A stretch of 28,167 nt of DNA, from assembly GCA_027578815.1 (NCBI GenBank), contig JANBTH010000187.1, positions 1 through 28,167 on the forward strand. The letters run 5' to 3'. Below the pieces are notes generated by a model. The model was not told the DNA's origin. It did not search any database and saw nothing but the letters and a program-made list of their open reading frames with translations. The DNA is from Coemansia sp. RSA 1804. Lineage: Eukaryota > Kickxellomycota > Kickxellomycetes > Kickxellales > Kickxellaceae. The translations under genes and the position numbers were made by a program. How positions within the stretch are numbered: position 1 is the first letter of the stretch; every line of letters begins with the position of its first letter. Of the stretch, positions 8,051 through 18,059 are shown one piece after another.

Positions 8051-11000
8051 ATGTTTCAGGACCCACCGCCAAAACAGCCGAGCTTCGGCGATCTCCTGCG
8101 CTCCCGCGACACCCGCCGTGAGCTGCTGCTTGAGCGCAGAGAAAGAAAGCACCGCCAGTACCAGCAGCAGCAGAATGGCACGCACCCCAGTGCAGACACC
8201 GGCGTCACATCCGCAGACACCAAAGGCAAGGGCACAGCCGTCGCTGACATCGGCGCTTCCGAAGGTGGAAAAGGAAAGGGCAAAGGAAAGGCCATATTGA
8301 GTGCCCCGCCGCCTGGAGCTACAGCTGCTGCAGACACCGCAGAGGTTCCGCCACGGGATTCCGAGCAGTCGCCGGAAATATCTTCGGCGCAGGCTGCAAT
8401 GGACGCGGGTGCCGATTCCCCGCGGTCCAGACTCCATGCCACGGTTGTCCGCGAACAGATGCTGCGCACGGCACTGCTAGCTTCTATCAACCGTGGCGGC
8501 AGCACGGCCAGACCAGCCGCGAATGAGCAGACGGCAGGAACCGCGAGCCAGCCTTCCAGCAACAGCATCAGCAACAGCAACCACAGCACTGGTTCCTCCT
8601 ATTCGATCCTGGGCCCGATCCCCGAGATCCTCCTCCACAGCGACCTGTCCGCGTACGTCAGGGCCCTCGAGGCCGAGGCCGAGGCAGCAGCAGCAAAAGC
8701 AAGGGGAAAGGCAGACGGTAGGCTCAACAAGGAGTGGCTGCTATCGAGCTGCCGCGCAGTGGTGGCGGGGTCAGCCATGGGCGATGGCAGCGGCAGCGAA
8801 GAGGCGGCCGAAGCGCTGTGCACCGAGGTATTCAGCGTCCTGCGCACCGACCGCAGCGACGCCGACATCCAGGGCCCGCTTCTCGAGCTCGTTGGGTTCG
8901 ACAACGTCGACCTCCTGTCGACGCTCGTTTCGCGGCGCAGCGAGATAGTCGACGGGATCGTGCGCGAGGCCGACTACTCCCGCGTGTCCAGGGACATGAA
9001 GGCCAGGGGCAGGCTGGCGCCCGGCATGCCGCGGTCCGTTGTCCGGTCGCAAAGGGACGTTGCCATGGAGAAGGAAATACTCAAGGCGCAGCGCAAGTCG
9101 CGGCGCAAGACAGCGGCAGCAGCAGCAGCACAGGCGTCGGGCGAGAAGGGCGGCAGCGGCTCGGACGACCAGGAGGACGCCGACTCAACAGCAGCCGCAG
9201 CGCAGATCCTGGGGTTCGCCGGCTCGGAGCTGAAGCGCGCCCGCGAGCGGCAGCTAACGCACCGGGCGGCCGAGGTGCTGCGCCCGGAGTCGCACGAGCC
9301 ACGGTACCCGCACGTGTACACCACGGGCGCGGGCGGGCGGGCGGGCGGCAACATGCTCTCGATGTTCGGATCCAAGTACGCGCTCCCCGGCGGCACCACG
9401 CGGGAGGAGTTCGCGGACCACGAGGAGATCACGATCCCGGTGTCCACGGCGGCGCCGCGCGCGCCGACGGAGCAGGCGGTGCGGGTCGGGACGATGGATC
9501 CGCTGTGCCGGCACACGTTCCGCAAGTACGCGGCGCTCAACCGGATCCAGTCGATCATCTACCCGACGGCCTACGGAACCAACGAGAACATCCTGCTGTC
9601 GGCACCCACGGGCGCAGGCAAGACCGACGTGGCGCTGCTCACCATCCTGCGCACGATATCGCAGTACTGCACGCCGCCGCCAGGGAGCATGATGGCGGAC
9701 TGGGACGCAGGCGAGGGCCCGCCGCAGCTGGCGGTGGCCAAGTCGGAGTTCAAGATCGTGTACATTGCGCCGATGAAGGCGCTGGCGGCCGAGGTGGTGG
9801 AGAAGTACCAGAGCCGGCTGAAATGGCTGGGCATCCGGTGCCGCGAGCTGACGGGCGACATGCAGCTGACGAAGGCGGAGGTCAGCGCGACGCAGATCAT
9901 CGTGACGACGCCCGAGAAGTGGGACGTGGTGACGCGCAAGAGCAGCGGCGACACGGAGCTGGTTGACCGCGTCAAGCTGCTGATCGTCGACGAGATCCAT
10001 CTGCTCAACGAGGACCGCGGCAGCGTCATCGAGACGCTGGTTGCGCGCACGCAGCGCCAGGTCGAGGCGCGCCAGAGCATGATCCGCCTGGTCGGGCTCT
10101 CGGCCACGCTGCCCAACTACGTCGACGTGGCCAAATTCCTCGGCGTCAACCCGCACCGCGGCCTGTTCTACTTCGACGCCGGGTTCAGGCCGGTTCCGCT
10201 CGAGCAGCACTTCGTCGGCGTCCACGGGAAGCCCGGCACGCAGGCGACCGCCCGCCTGCTCAACCGCGTGTGCTACGAGCGCGTCGAGCGCCTGGTTGCG
10301 CAGAACAACCAGGTCATGGTGTTCGTGCACGCGCGCAAGGACACCGTGAAGACCGCGCAGGCGCTGCGCGAGCTGGCGATGGCTGACGGGGCCGTGGACG
10401 AGTTCCAGCCGCCCGCGGACCAGCCGCACGACCCGCGGCTGATGGAGCGCGTGCGGCGGTCGCACAACAGGGAGCTGCGGGACCTGGTGCCCGGCGGGTT
10501 CGGCATCCACCACGCCGGCATGCTGCGCGCGGACCGGAACCTGGTGGAGGAGCTGTTCGCCGCGGGGCTGGTGCGCGTGCTCTGCTGCACATCGACGCTG
10601 GCGTGGGGCGTCAACCTGCCGGCGTACGCGGTGGTGATCAAGGGCACGCAGGTGTACGACTCGCAGCGGGGCGCGTTCGTTGATCTGTCGATCCTCGACG
10701 TGCTCCAGATCTTCGGCCGCGCCGGGCGCCCGCAGTACGAGACGCACGGCGTCGGGTACATCCTGACCACGCACGACCGGCTCGCGCACTACGTGGCGGC
10801 CATCACGATGCAGCACCCGATCGAGTCGCGGTTTGCGGCCAATCTGATCGACAATCTGAACGCCGAGATCACGCTCGGCACCGTCACCACCGTCGAGGAG
10901 GGCGTGGCGTGGCTCGGGTACACGTACATGTTCATCCGGATGCAGAAGAACCCGCTGGTCTACGGCCTGTCGGGCGACGAGACGCTGCGCGACGACCCGC

Positions 11001-14000
11001 TGCTGGGCCAGCGCCGCAGCGAGCTGGTCACGGCGGCCGCGCGGGCGCTCAGCAGGCTGCAGATGATCGTCTTCGACCCGGCCACCGGCTTCATGGCCGC
11101 CAAGGCGCTGGGCCGCATCGCGTCGGCGTACTACCTGCGCCACGAGAGCGTCGACGCCTTCAACCAGGCGATGCGGCCGCGCATGACCGAGGCCGACGGC
11201 TTCGCGCTGCTGAGCCTGAGCAAGGAGTTTGACCAGATCCGCGTGCGTGACGCCGAGCTGCCCGAGCTCAAGCGCCTGCTCGCCGCCTCCTGCTGCTGCG
11301 ACGTGAAGGGCGGCGCCGACTCCCCGCACGGGAAGACCAGCATCCTGCTGCAGGCCGTGGTTTCGCGCGCGCGCATCGAGGACTTCTCGCTGGTCTCCGA
11401 CGCCGCCTACGTGGCGCAGAACGGCGCGCGCATCGTCCGCGCGCTGTTCGAGATCGCGCTCAGCAGGGGCTGGGGCCCCGCGGCGGCGGTCGCGCTGTCG
11501 CTGAGCAAGTCGATCGAGCGGCAGATGTGGCCGTTCGAGCATCCGCTGAAGCAGTTCGCCGTCCCGCCGGAGATCATGCGGCGGCTCGAGCGCCCTGGCG
11601 GCGGGATCACTGTTGGCTTGGAGCGGCTCTACGAGATGGACGCGGGCGAGCTGGGCGCGCTCGTGCACAACAGCCGGTTCGGCAGCACCAGGCTGGCCTC
11701 GTTCGTGCGGCAGCTGCCGCGGCTCGAGCTGGCGGCGGAGGTGGTGCCGATCACGCGCAGCGTTCTGCAGGTGACGCTGACCGCCACCGCCTGCTTCGAG
11801 TGGAGCGACAGCGTGCACGGCACGGGCGAGGCGTTCTGGGTGTGGGTGGAGGACGCCGACAACACCGAGATCTACCACACCGAGAGCGTGCTCGTGCGGC
11901 GCAGGGGCTTCGGCGAGCCCAAGGTGTCGGTGTTCACGATCCCCGTGCACGAGCCGCCGCCGGCGCAGCTCTTCGTCCGCGCGGTGTCGGACCGGTGGGT
12001 GGGCGCCGAGTCGCTCACGCCCGTGTCGCTCAGACACCTGCGGCTGCCCGAGCACCACGAGACGCACACCGATCTGCTTGATCTGCAGCCGCTCCCGATC
12101 ACCGCGCTCCACGACCCGCGCGGGCTGGAGGCCATCTGCCGCGCGCGGTTCACGCACTTCAATCCGGTGCAGACGCAGATCTTCCACACGCTGTACCGCC
12201 AGCCGCACAACGCGCTCGTCGGCGCGCCCACGGGGTCGGGCAAGACGGTTGCGGCGGAGCTGGCCATGTGGTGGGCGTTCCGCGAGCACCCCGACAGGAA
12301 GGTCGTGTACATTGCGCCGCTCAAGGCGCTCGTCAAGGAGCGCGTGGCCGACTGGGGCCGGCGGCTGACGGGGCCGATGGGCCGGACGCTGGTGGAGCTG
12401 ACCGGCGACGTGACGCCCGATCCCGAGTCGATCCGACGCGCCGACATCATCGTCACGACGCCCGAGAAGTGGGACGGCGTCAGCCGCGCGTGGCATGCGC
12501 GCGAGTACGTGCAGCGCGTGGCGCTGGTGGTCATCGACGAGATCCACCTGCTGGGCGGCGACCGCGGCCCGATCCTCGAGGTCATCGTGTCGCGCATGAA
12601 CCACATTGCCGCGCTGACGCAGCGCCCCGTGCGCATCGTCGGGCTGTCCACCGCGCTGGCCAACGCCCGCGACCTGGCCGACTGGCTCGGCATCGCCAGG
12701 GCTGGGCTGTTCAACTTTCGTCACAGCGTGCGGCCCGTGCCCCTCGAGATCTACATCGACGGATTCCCCGGCCGCCACTACTGCCCGCGCATGGCGTCGA
12801 TGAACAGACCCGCGTACCGCGCCATCCGCACGCACTCGCCGACCAAGCCGGTCATCATCTTCGTCAGCTCCAGGCGCCAGACGCGCCTCACCGCGCAGGA
12901 CCTGATTGCGTTCTGCGGGGTCGAGGAGAACCCGCGCCACTTCCTGCACATGGACGACTGCGAGGTCGAGGCCGTCCTCGCCCGCACGCAGGACCCGAGC
13001 CTGCGGCTGGCGCTCAGCTTCGGAATCGGCATGCACCACGCCGGGCTCACCGAGAGCGACCGCGGGATCTGCGAGGAGCTGTTCCACGACCGCAAGATCC
13101 AGGTGCTGGTGGCCACGTCGACGCTGGCGTGGGGCGTCAACCTCCCGGCGCACCTGGTGATCCTCAAGGGCACCGAGTTCTACGACGCCAAGTCGCAGGG
13201 CTACGTCGACTTCCCAATCACCGACGTGCTGCAGATGATCGGCCGCGCCGGGCGTCCGCAGTTCGACGACCGCGCCGTGGCCAGGATCTTCGTCACCGAC
13301 AGCAAGAAGGACTTCTACAAGAAGTTCCTCCACGAGCCGTTCCCCGTCGAGTCCTCGCTGCACCTGCATCTGCACGAGCACATCAACGCCGAGATTGCCA
13401 GCGGCGCCGTGCGGAGCGCCCAGGATGCCGTCGACTACCTGTCGTGGACCTACCTGTACCGCAGGCTGCGCCAGAACCCCACGTACTACGGGGTCGAGGA
13501 CCCCACGGAGCTGGGCGTCAACAGGTTCCTGTCGAGCCTCATCCTCGGCTGCTTCGCCGACCTCGAGCGCGCCCAGTGCGTCGTCGTCGACCACGACTAT
13601 GTGCGCGGATCGGTGGCCGTCTCGCCCACGCCGCTGGGCAAGATCGCGTCGCAGTACTACCTGTCGCACCAGACGATGCTGACCTTCTCCGAGCGCCTGG
13701 CCACCACCACCACCGCCGCCGACCAGACCAGCGGCCTGCTGCACCTGCTGAGCGAGGCCGCCGAGTGGAGCGAACTCCCCGTGCGCCACAACGAGGATCT
13801 GCTGAACCGCGAGCTCGAGCGCCAGGTGCCGTTTCCGCTCGCGCGCGACAAGCACACCGACTACTTGAGCCCGCACGCCAAGACCAGTCTTCTGCTGCAG
13901 AAGCACATGGTGCGCGGCGACCTCCCCTGCAGCGACTACGTCACCGACACGCGCACCGTGCTCGACTCGTCGGTCCGCATTCTCCAGGCCATGGTGGACG

Positions 14001-14965
14001 TCGCCGCCTTCCGCGGCGGCCTGGCCAACGCGCTGGCCGCCATGGGCCTGATGCAGACCGTCAAGCAGGCCGCCATGCCCGCCGACTCCCCGCTCCGCCA
14101 GCTGCGCCCCGATCTTTCTCCTACGGATGCCGATTCGGTGGTTCTGCACGTGGCTTCGCGCCTGCCAGCCAGGGCCGCCCACCGTTCCGCGCACCCCACC
14201 GTGTTCCGCGAGCTGCTTGCGCTGGACGACAGCGCGCTGCAGGAGGCCTTCCGCCGCACCAGCGTTGGTGCCGACACGGCGAAGGTGGTCGAGTTGTGCC
14301 AGTCCGTGCGCGCTCTGCCCGTTCTCGACGTCCATGTCGCGCCCGGATCAGTCGAGCAGCCCTCCTCCTCCTCCTCTTTTAGGAAGATCGACTCGCTCGA
14401 GAACCTGAAGCCAGCTACGCAGCACTCGATCCTCGTCACTCTCAAACACGCCCCGCCACCACCAGCAGCAGCAACGGGCTCCGCGATCAAGCCGCACGGG
14501 TTTATCAAGGAGCCCGGCCAGGCCTTCACGCCGCGGTTTGGCAAGACGCAGTACGAGGGCTGGTGGGTTGTTCTTGCCGACGCCGATGCCGATGAGCTGC
14601 TGGCGCTCAAGCGCGTGTCGATGCAAGGCAGCGGGTCCGATGACCGGGCCTCGGGCGTCTGGGCCAATTCTGGCGAACAGCCGTCGACTGGAAAGAAACC
14701 CTCCTCAAAGCGACTTACTTCAAACTCCTCGCGCGGATCCACACTGTCCAACTCCTCTCAGAGTGTTGCGAGAACCGCCCGCTTGTTCTTCATCACGCCC
14801 GAGAATCCCGGCACCTACGTCCTGCGCCTCGTGGTCAAGAGCGACGCCTACCTTGGTCTTGATCAGGAGCACCAGATCACCATCACTGTTGCAGAACCCA
14901 AGATGACGCTCACCGACCCATCGTCGTCGTATATCAGCAAGGAGGCGATGAAGGAGTACCAGTGA
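8051..14965 (+). CDS. Ski2-like double-cassette RNA helicase, ASCC3/Slh1 family
   Basis: A 2304-codon single-exon gene from ATG 8051. The first 410 residues or so are an Ala/Ser/Gln-rich extension and linker. Two helicase cassettes follow. Cassette 1 has Walker A APTGAGKT (518-525), DEIH (647-650), GLSATLPN and GRAGRPQ (from 889). Cassette 2 has APTGSGKT (1392-1399), DEIH (1496-1499), GLSTALAN and GRAGRPQ (from 1731). Each is followed by winged-helix and Sec63 regions, the last ending near residue 2290. The motifs TNEN before the first Walker A and GLSTALANARDLADWL after the second DEIH match ASCC3/Slh1 and not Brr2. Slh1 works in the RQT complex that splits collided ribosomes; human ASCC3 also acts in alkylation repair. 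The protein is somewhat longer than yeast and human relatives (about 1970-2200) because of N-terminal low-complexity sequence. All core motifs look intact. GC content is highest in the helicase core. Confidence 0.96.
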   Translation: MFQDPPPKQPSFGDLLRSRDTRRELLLERRERKHRQYQQQQNGTHPSADTGVTSADTKGKGTAVADIGASEGGKGKGKGKAILSAPPPGATAAADTAEVPPRDSEQSPEISSAQAAMDAGADSPRSRLHATVVREQMLRTALLASINRGGSTARPAANEQTAGTASQPSSNSISNSNHSTGSSYSILGPIPEILLHSDLSAYVRALEAEAEAAAAKARGKADGRLNKEWLLSSCRAVVAGSAMGDGSGSEEAAEALCTEVFSVLRTDRSDADIQGPLLELVGFDNVDLLSTLVSRRSEIVDGIVREADYSRVSRDMKARGRLAPGMPRSVVRSQRDVAMEKEILKAQRKSRRKTAAAAAAQASGEKGGSGSDDQEDADSTAAAAQILGFAGSELKRARERQLTHRAAEVLRPESHEPRYPHVYTTGAGGRAGGNMLSMFGSKYALPGGTTREEFADHEEITIPVSTAAPRAPTEQAVRVGTMDPLCRHTFRKYAALNRIQSIIYPTAYGTNENILLSAPTGAGKTDVALLTILRTISQYCTPPPGSMMADWDAGEGPPQLAVAKSEFKIVYIAPMKALAAEVVEKYQSRLKWLGIRCRELTGDMQLTKAEVSATQIIVTTPEKWDVVTRKSSGDTELVDRVKLLIVDEIHLLNEDRGSVIETLVARTQRQVEARQSMIRLVGLSATLPNYVDVAKFLGVNPHRGLFYFDAGFRPVPLEQHFVGVHGKPGTQATARLLNRVCYERVERLVAQNNQVMVFVHARKDTVKTAQALRELAMADGAVDEFQPPADQPHDPRLMERVRRSHNRELRDLVPGGFGIHHAGMLRADRNLVEELFAAGLVRVLCCTSTLAWGVNLPAYAVVIKGTQVYDSQRGAFVDLSILDVLQIFGRAGRPQYETHGVGYILTTHDRLAHYVAAITMQHPIESRFAANLIDNLNAEITLGTVTTVEEGVAWLGYTYMFIRMQKNPLVYGLSGDETLRDDPLLGQRRSELVTAAARALSRLQMIVFDPATGFMAAKALGRIASAYYLRHESVDAFNQAMRPRMTEADGFALLSLSKEFDQIRVRDAELPELKRLLAASCCCDVKGGADSPHGKTSILLQAVVSRARIEDFSLVSDAAYVAQNGARIVRALFEIALSRGWGPAAAVALSLSKSIERQMWPFEHPLKQFAVPPEIMRRLERPGGGITVGLERLYEMDAGELGALVHNSRFGSTRLASFVRQLPRLELAAEVVPITRSVLQVTLTATACFEWSDSVHGTGEAFWVWVEDADNTEIYHTESVLVRRRGFGEPKVSVFTIPVHEPPPAQLFVRAVSDRWVGAESLTPVSLRHLRLPEHHETHTDLLDLQPLPITALHDPRGLEAICRARFTHFNPVQTQIFHTLYRQPHNALVGAPTGSGKTVAAELAMWWAFREHPDRKVVYIAPLKALVKERVADWGRRLTGPMGRTLVELTGDVTPDPESIRRADIIVTTPEKWDGVSRAWHAREYVQRVALVVIDEIHLLGGDRGPILEVIVSRMNHIAALTQRPVRIVGLSTALANARDLADWLGIARAGLFNFRHSVRPVPLEIYIDGFPGRHYCPRMASMNRPAYRAIRTHSPTKPVIIFVSSRRQTRLTAQDLIAFCGVEENPRHFLHMDDCEVEAVLARTQDPSLRLALSFGIGMHHAGLTESDRGICEELFHDRKIQVLVATSTLAWGVNLPAHLVILKGTEFYDAKSQGYVDFPITDVLQMIGRAGRPQFDDRAVARIFVTDSKKDFYKKFLHEPFPVESSLHLHLHEHINAEIASGAVRSAQDAVDYLSWTYLYRRLRQNPTYYGVEDPTELGVNRFLSSLILGCFADLERAQCVVVDHDYVRGSVAVSPTPLGKIASQYYLSHQTMLTFSERLATTTTAADQTSGLLHLLSEAAEWSELPVRHNEDLLNRELERQVPFPLARDKHTDYLSPHAKTSLLLQKHMVRGDLPCSDYVTDTRTVLDSSVRILQAMVDVAAFRGGLANALAAMGLMQTVKQAAMPADSPLRQLRPDLSPTDADSVVLHVASRLPARAAHRSAHPTVFRELLALDDSALQEAFRRTSVGADTAKVVELCQSVRALPVLDVHVAPGSVEQPSSSSSFRKIDSLENLKPATQHSILVTLKHAPPPPAAATGSAIKPHGFIKEPGQAFTPRFGKTQYEGWWVVLADADADELLALKRVSMQGSGSDDRASGVWANSGEQPSTGKKPSSKRLTSNSSRGSTLSNSSQSVARTARLFFITPENPGTYVLRLVVKSDAYLGLDQEHQITITVAEPKMTLTDPSSSYISKEAMKEYQ

Positions 14966-15061
14966 TTCAACAATAGAATAAGGAAAACAAAGTCAGTAGA
15001 GTCTATTTTTAATTTCATTTACATAGCCAATGGTGGTTCCAAAAAAAAAAAAGAAAAAAAG
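14966..15061. other. Convergent 3' ends of the ASCC3-like and YJU2 genes
   Basis: Only 96 bp separate the two stop codons. The sequence is AT-rich with an A-rich tract (15039-15060), so the two transcripts' 3' UTRs probably overlap. Confidence 0.7.
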
Positions 15062-16021
15062 TCAGTCGCTGTCGTTGTCGCTGGCGTAGGCGCCCAGCAT
15101 ACCCGCCAGCGTTGCAGGAGGAGGAGGAGAAGGAGGAGGAGCCTCGCTGTTGCTGGGCGGCTGTTCCAGCGACGGTGGTTCTCGTCGAAGATCTTGATCG
15201 TTCCTCTTTGGTTTCGTGCTTTTAATGCCGCCCAGTGCCCGTGAAAGCGCACTCATATTGCCATTGCTGTTGGAAGAAACACCACTATTCGGTCTCCTGC
15301 TTCCAGCCGCAGAAACCGCCGCCGCCGCCTGCTTGATCTCGCGCTCGCGCTCGTCCGCATCCTCCTCCCGCGCACGCTTGACGCGGCGGCCATTGACCCT
15401 GCTAAATGCCATCCTCGCAATCCGATCGTCCTCCTGGTCCTCCGCCTCGCGCGCTTCTCTCTCTTTCGCCTCCTCCGTTCTTTTACCCGCAGCAATAGCG
15501 TCAAGCACATCGCCAGTAAGCACGCGTTCGGCTCTGGCATTGAGCATCTGGAGCTCGTCCAGAGCGTCGAGGTCCTCCATTTCCCTGCGACTCTGCTCCG
15601 TCCGGTTCTCCAGCGCCTTGATCGGGTTGTTCTCCTCCTCCTCCTCCTTCGTCCGCCTGAGCTCCTCGTTGATGGCCTTCTCCTCCCTCCACGGCTCAAA
15701 GTTCCTCTGCGCGCCCTTCTCCACCTCGTAGTTCAGGTTCTCATAGTCCGTCCTGTACGTTATTTCCGCCGCGCACCGCTGGCACCGGATGTAGAATCGG
15801 AACTCCTGCATGCTGTGGAACTTTGCGCCCTCCACCGCCTCCTTGCGCGCATTGAATTTCGTTCCCTTCCCGATCCACTGTCCGCACGTCTCGCACCGCA
15901 TCGAGAACGGCGCCATCAGTCGCACCTTGATCTGCCGGTTCTTGCCCAGACGCAGACGCGGGATCTTCTCCGGGTCAAAGTCCGGCGGAATGTACTTGTT
16001 GAGCACCTTGCGTTCGGCCAT
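15062..16021 (-). CDS. YJU2: YJU2/Cwc16 family splicing factor (CCDC94 type)
   Basis: 319-residue protein from ATG 16021-16019, starting MAERKVLNKYIPPDFDPEKI, the family's hallmark N-terminus. Four cysteines, C43/C46 (CETC) and C80/C83 (CQRC), form the conserved zinc site. Conserved stretches around them include KVRLMAPFSMRC and ITYRTDYENLNYEVEKGA. A highly charged helical middle (about 110-200) and a disordered Ser/Pro-rich C-terminus follow. YJU2 joins the activated spliceosome with the Prp19-related complex and promotes the first transesterification. The MAPFSMRC and DYENLNYEVEKGA segments fit CCDC94/Yju2 better than its paralogue CCDC130/Cwf16-like. The gene is convergent with the helicase. 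No intron is seen. Confidence 0.95.
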   Translation of the reverse strand: MAERKVLNKYIPPDFDPEKIPRLRLGKNRQIKVRLMAPFSMRCETCGQWIGKGTKFNARKEAVEGAKFHSMQEFRFYIRCQRCAAEITYRTDYENLNYEVEKGAQRNFEPWREEKAINEELRRTKEEEEENNPIKALENRTEQSRREMEDLDALDELQMLNARAERVLTGDVLDAIAAGKRTEEAKEREAREAEDQEDDRIARMAFSRVNGRRVKRAREEDADEREREIKQAAAAVSAAGSRRPNSGVSSNSNGNMSALSRALGGIKSTKPKRNDQDLRREPPSLEQPPSNSEAPPPSPPPPATLAGMLGAYASDNDSD

Positions 16022-16421
16022 TGTGTCGTTAAAGTGTTTGTTAAAAGTACAGCAAGTAGAAGAAAGAGAGTAACTGATTCAGAATGAAAAGGAAAAGAGT
16101 CCACTGAATGAAAAGAGTTGTTAATAATAAGGAAAAAGAGTATGAATGTATGTACTAAACAATATTATAATAATAACGACTTTAAAAGCAGAAAAGCAAG
16201 AGAAAAGCAAGAGAAAAGCAAGAGAAAAGAAAGAAATGAAAAGCAGCGTACACGCTCATAAAACACTCCAGTTTGCAAAATAGTTTGCGTCGAAGCTAAA
16301 AAAGAACAGACTTGTGGCAGGCGGCAAAATCACCTGTGCAGATATCAGGCGAATATTGCTAGACATTCGCTCATACTGAAAAGAGTAACAACGATGAGTC
16401 AATCCATTCAGTAGTCAGTCG
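16022..16421. other. Upstream flank of YJU2, ending at the CpG-poor island
   Basis: A 400-bp AT-rich, purine-rich region that presumably includes the YJU2 promoter. It contains a short tandem repeat and still has normal CpG dinucleotides (for example at 16392 and 16420). The first base after the last of these marks the left edge of the CpG-poor island. Confidence 0.6.
16190..16233. repeat. 11-bp tandem repeat AGAAAAGCAAG
   Basis: Three perfect copies of AGAAAAGCAAG (16190-16222) are followed by one imperfect copy (AGAAAAGAAAG, 16223-16233). Confidence 0.92.
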
Positions 16422-16697
16422 ACAAAGCCTAATATAACCAACTCAGCATGACATAAATTACTAAACCACTTTTGCAAAAAAAAAAAGACACTAGCTTACT
16501 TTTGACTGCCAGTGTGATTGTAGTAATAGAGTTTTATTTAATGAAAATAAGGAAACAATCTTTCTGTTGTAAAAAATCTACCATTTGGAAGAAATACTGC
16601 AACATCCTCTGTATCTTATCAAATTACCATGAAACTGAGTATGAAGCAACCCATGTAGCAATGTTTCTGGACTACAGGTCTTCAAAAAGAATGATCA

Positions 16698-16841
16698 TTA
16701 CTTTCTACTGGGACATTTAACATTTGGACATGGATTGACACCATGCAAAACATTTCTATGCTCTTCATCAGATGAATGATCACATGGTTTTTCTTTCTTC
16801 CAAGTGCAAGAATCACAAGCAAAGTAACACTTATCAGCCAT
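16698..16841 (-). CDS. Cys/His-rich micro-ORF A, 47 residues, unknown family
   Basis: ATG 16841-16839 to TAA 16700-16698. The protein starts MADKCYFACDSC and ends CPNVKCPSRK. Ligand-type residues are C5, C9, C12, C20, H22, H28, C38 and C43, with W14. The pattern is C-x3-C-x2-C-x-W-x5-C-x-H-x5-H-x9-C-P-N-x2-C-P-x-R. Eight Cys/His residues would suffice for two zinc ions. The paralogue at 18060-18230 keeps every one of these positions without a gap, while most other residues differ. A TATA box (TATAAAAG on the minus strand) lies at 16961-16968, 120 bp upstream. No known domain is recognised. It could be a real micro-gene, the last exon of a longer gene (a possible acceptor ATAAG lies just before the ATG), or a fragment of a transposon protein. 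Confidence 0.5.
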   Translation of the reverse strand: MADKCYFACDSCTWKKEKPCDHSSDEEHRNVLHGVNPCPNVKCPSRK

Positions 16842-16960
16842 TGTTTCTTATTTAATTGTCAACACAATATTACCTTTGTAAGCTAAATGTTTATATTCAG
16901 TGGGTTATGTAGTTTATATGGGAAATTTTTAACTGATGTAGAATGCCAGAACAGGCTTCT

Positions 16961-16968
16961 CTTTTATA
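16961..16968 (-). promoter_or_regulatory. Putative TATA box upstream of micro-ORF A
   Basis: TATAAAAG on the minus strand, 120 bp before the ATG of micro-ORF A. The paralogous unit has TATAAAAA at nearly the same distance (115 bp). The stretch just downstream (CTGGCATTCTACATCA) is identical in both copies and would lie at the transcription start. Confidence 0.45.
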
Positions 16969-17194
16969 CTAGAATGGATTGATAGCCATTTATCTTTTAA
17001 TGTGCATTGGCTAGAGACAAAGGTATGCTTGTTTAATTGAGTTTTCAATAGCAAAGACCTTTACAGATTCAGATATTGAAATTAGATACAGTTGTGGATA
17101 TTTAATTCAATTTAATGCAGTTTAATAATTAATCTAAATTTATACAGTCAACTGGCCCCATTTTGAGCACAAAGTGCCACAAATGTTTACCATA

Positions 17195-17294
17195 GATTAA
17201 TCAGAAATGGCAAAATAGCCAATTCCATCAAGACCTTTCAATCCTAATGATTTCCCAAGAAAGGTTTATCCAGCCATCAAGGCTAATCACATTT
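17195..17294 (-). pseudogene. Decayed KCD-type module, copy D
   Basis: The minus strand matches the intact copy at 18544-18747 at DNA level (TGTGAT..., GATAAACCTTTCTTGG, ATTGAAAGGTCT, TTTTGCCATTTCTGA). Its frame has several stops and lacks the second Cys pair, so it cannot be translated as the intact copy is. Confidence 0.5.
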
Positions 17295-17640
17295 GCACAA
17301 TGTGACACACATTAAAACCATGCTATTTTTATACTTAATTAATTGATACTTGCCTCAAAGTGCTTAATGGTTAAAGCAAAATTGGTTATTAAATCTAAAA
17401 ACACCTAAATTAAATGTTCAAGATGTAGTGTCACATTTACAATGACTTTGAAAGTTGTTTCAAATATCTTTAAAGCTGGTAATTGAAATGGTGTATAAAT
17501 TTGAACAATGAAAGAAAATTTGTTCATTAAGTAATCCATTTGGGGCTTTCCATTTCTCATTAATTAAAATGTTATTATAATTCTAAGTGCAACACATTAT
17601 TGCAACTGTTTCATTGGGGTCTGTCATATGATGGGCTTTC

Positions 17641-17738
17641 TGGTAATTGAAAATGACTAAACAATTAATCCATTAGAACCTTCCGAACTTAACAGTTCAA
17701 GAAATTGTTTATTCAACTAGTGAATCCAATCACACTTT
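17641..17738 (-). pseudogene. Decayed KCD-type module, copy E
   Basis: The minus strand reads KCDWIH, a stop, then LNKQFLE and later SNG, in the same order as KCDFLHW...NKPFLE...SNG of the intact copy. It has in-frame stops. One of the island's two CpG dinucleotides lies here, at 17684. Confidence 0.5.
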
Positions 17739-18059
17739 CACAGAGTGACAAATTAGCTCAATGCCTAAACTTTCTGCTGTTATTTGAGAAAAATGTGGCC
17801 ACACAACATTAGATATTAATATTATTCTACTTTTAAGCCATTAGCCAAAAATGTTTTAATATAATGCTTGTCTCAAATAACATTTAACACAAACAAGCAA
17901 CAACTGTCTAAATAATATTTTCTTATATATGATAATAGATGCTATCTATGTGTAAATGTAGAGTCAGATCAAGTTATAATTTTAAAAGAATTTATTCAAA
18001 ACTCAAACACTTTAAAAATGCTGCAATAGTTTTGGTGCCACTGTGGTAATGGTTTTAGA

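Larger units (their letters stand above)
16698..17310. repeat. Diverged tandem unit, copy 1
   Basis: This copy aligns with 18060-18760, offset by about 1.39-1.44 kb. Shared landmarks in order on the plus strand are the micro-ORF, TTCAGTG near its upstream side, GATGTAGAATGCCAG, the TATA box, GCATGCTTG/GTATGCTTG, TTCAGATATT, GATACAGTTG, and the KCD-type motif. The copies are clearly diverged by substitutions and small indels. The unit seems to be a tandem duplication of roughly 1.4 kb. Confidence 0.75.

Noticed and set aside
9254..14335. 1693-codon open frame antisense to the helicase
   Set aside because: It lies wholly inside the ASCC3-like gene, is rich in Arg, His, Val and Gln as expected from the reverse of GC-rich codons, and has no domain. 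It is a by-product of high third-position GC.
12268..14382. 704-codon second-frame ORF on the plus strand
   Set aside because: Shadow frame of the helicase gene, Arg/Pro/Ala-rich and without motifs.
8051..14965. Helicase considered as the spliceosomal Brr2
   Set aside because: TNEN...APTGAGKTD in cassette 1 and DEIH with GLSTALANARDLADWL in cassette 2 fit ASCC3/Slh1. Brr2 has different residues at these places.
16190..16233. Short regular repeats considered as a CRISPR array
   Set aside because: The units are 11 bp, directly adjacent and without spacers, in a eukaryotic genome. It is a simple tandem repeat.
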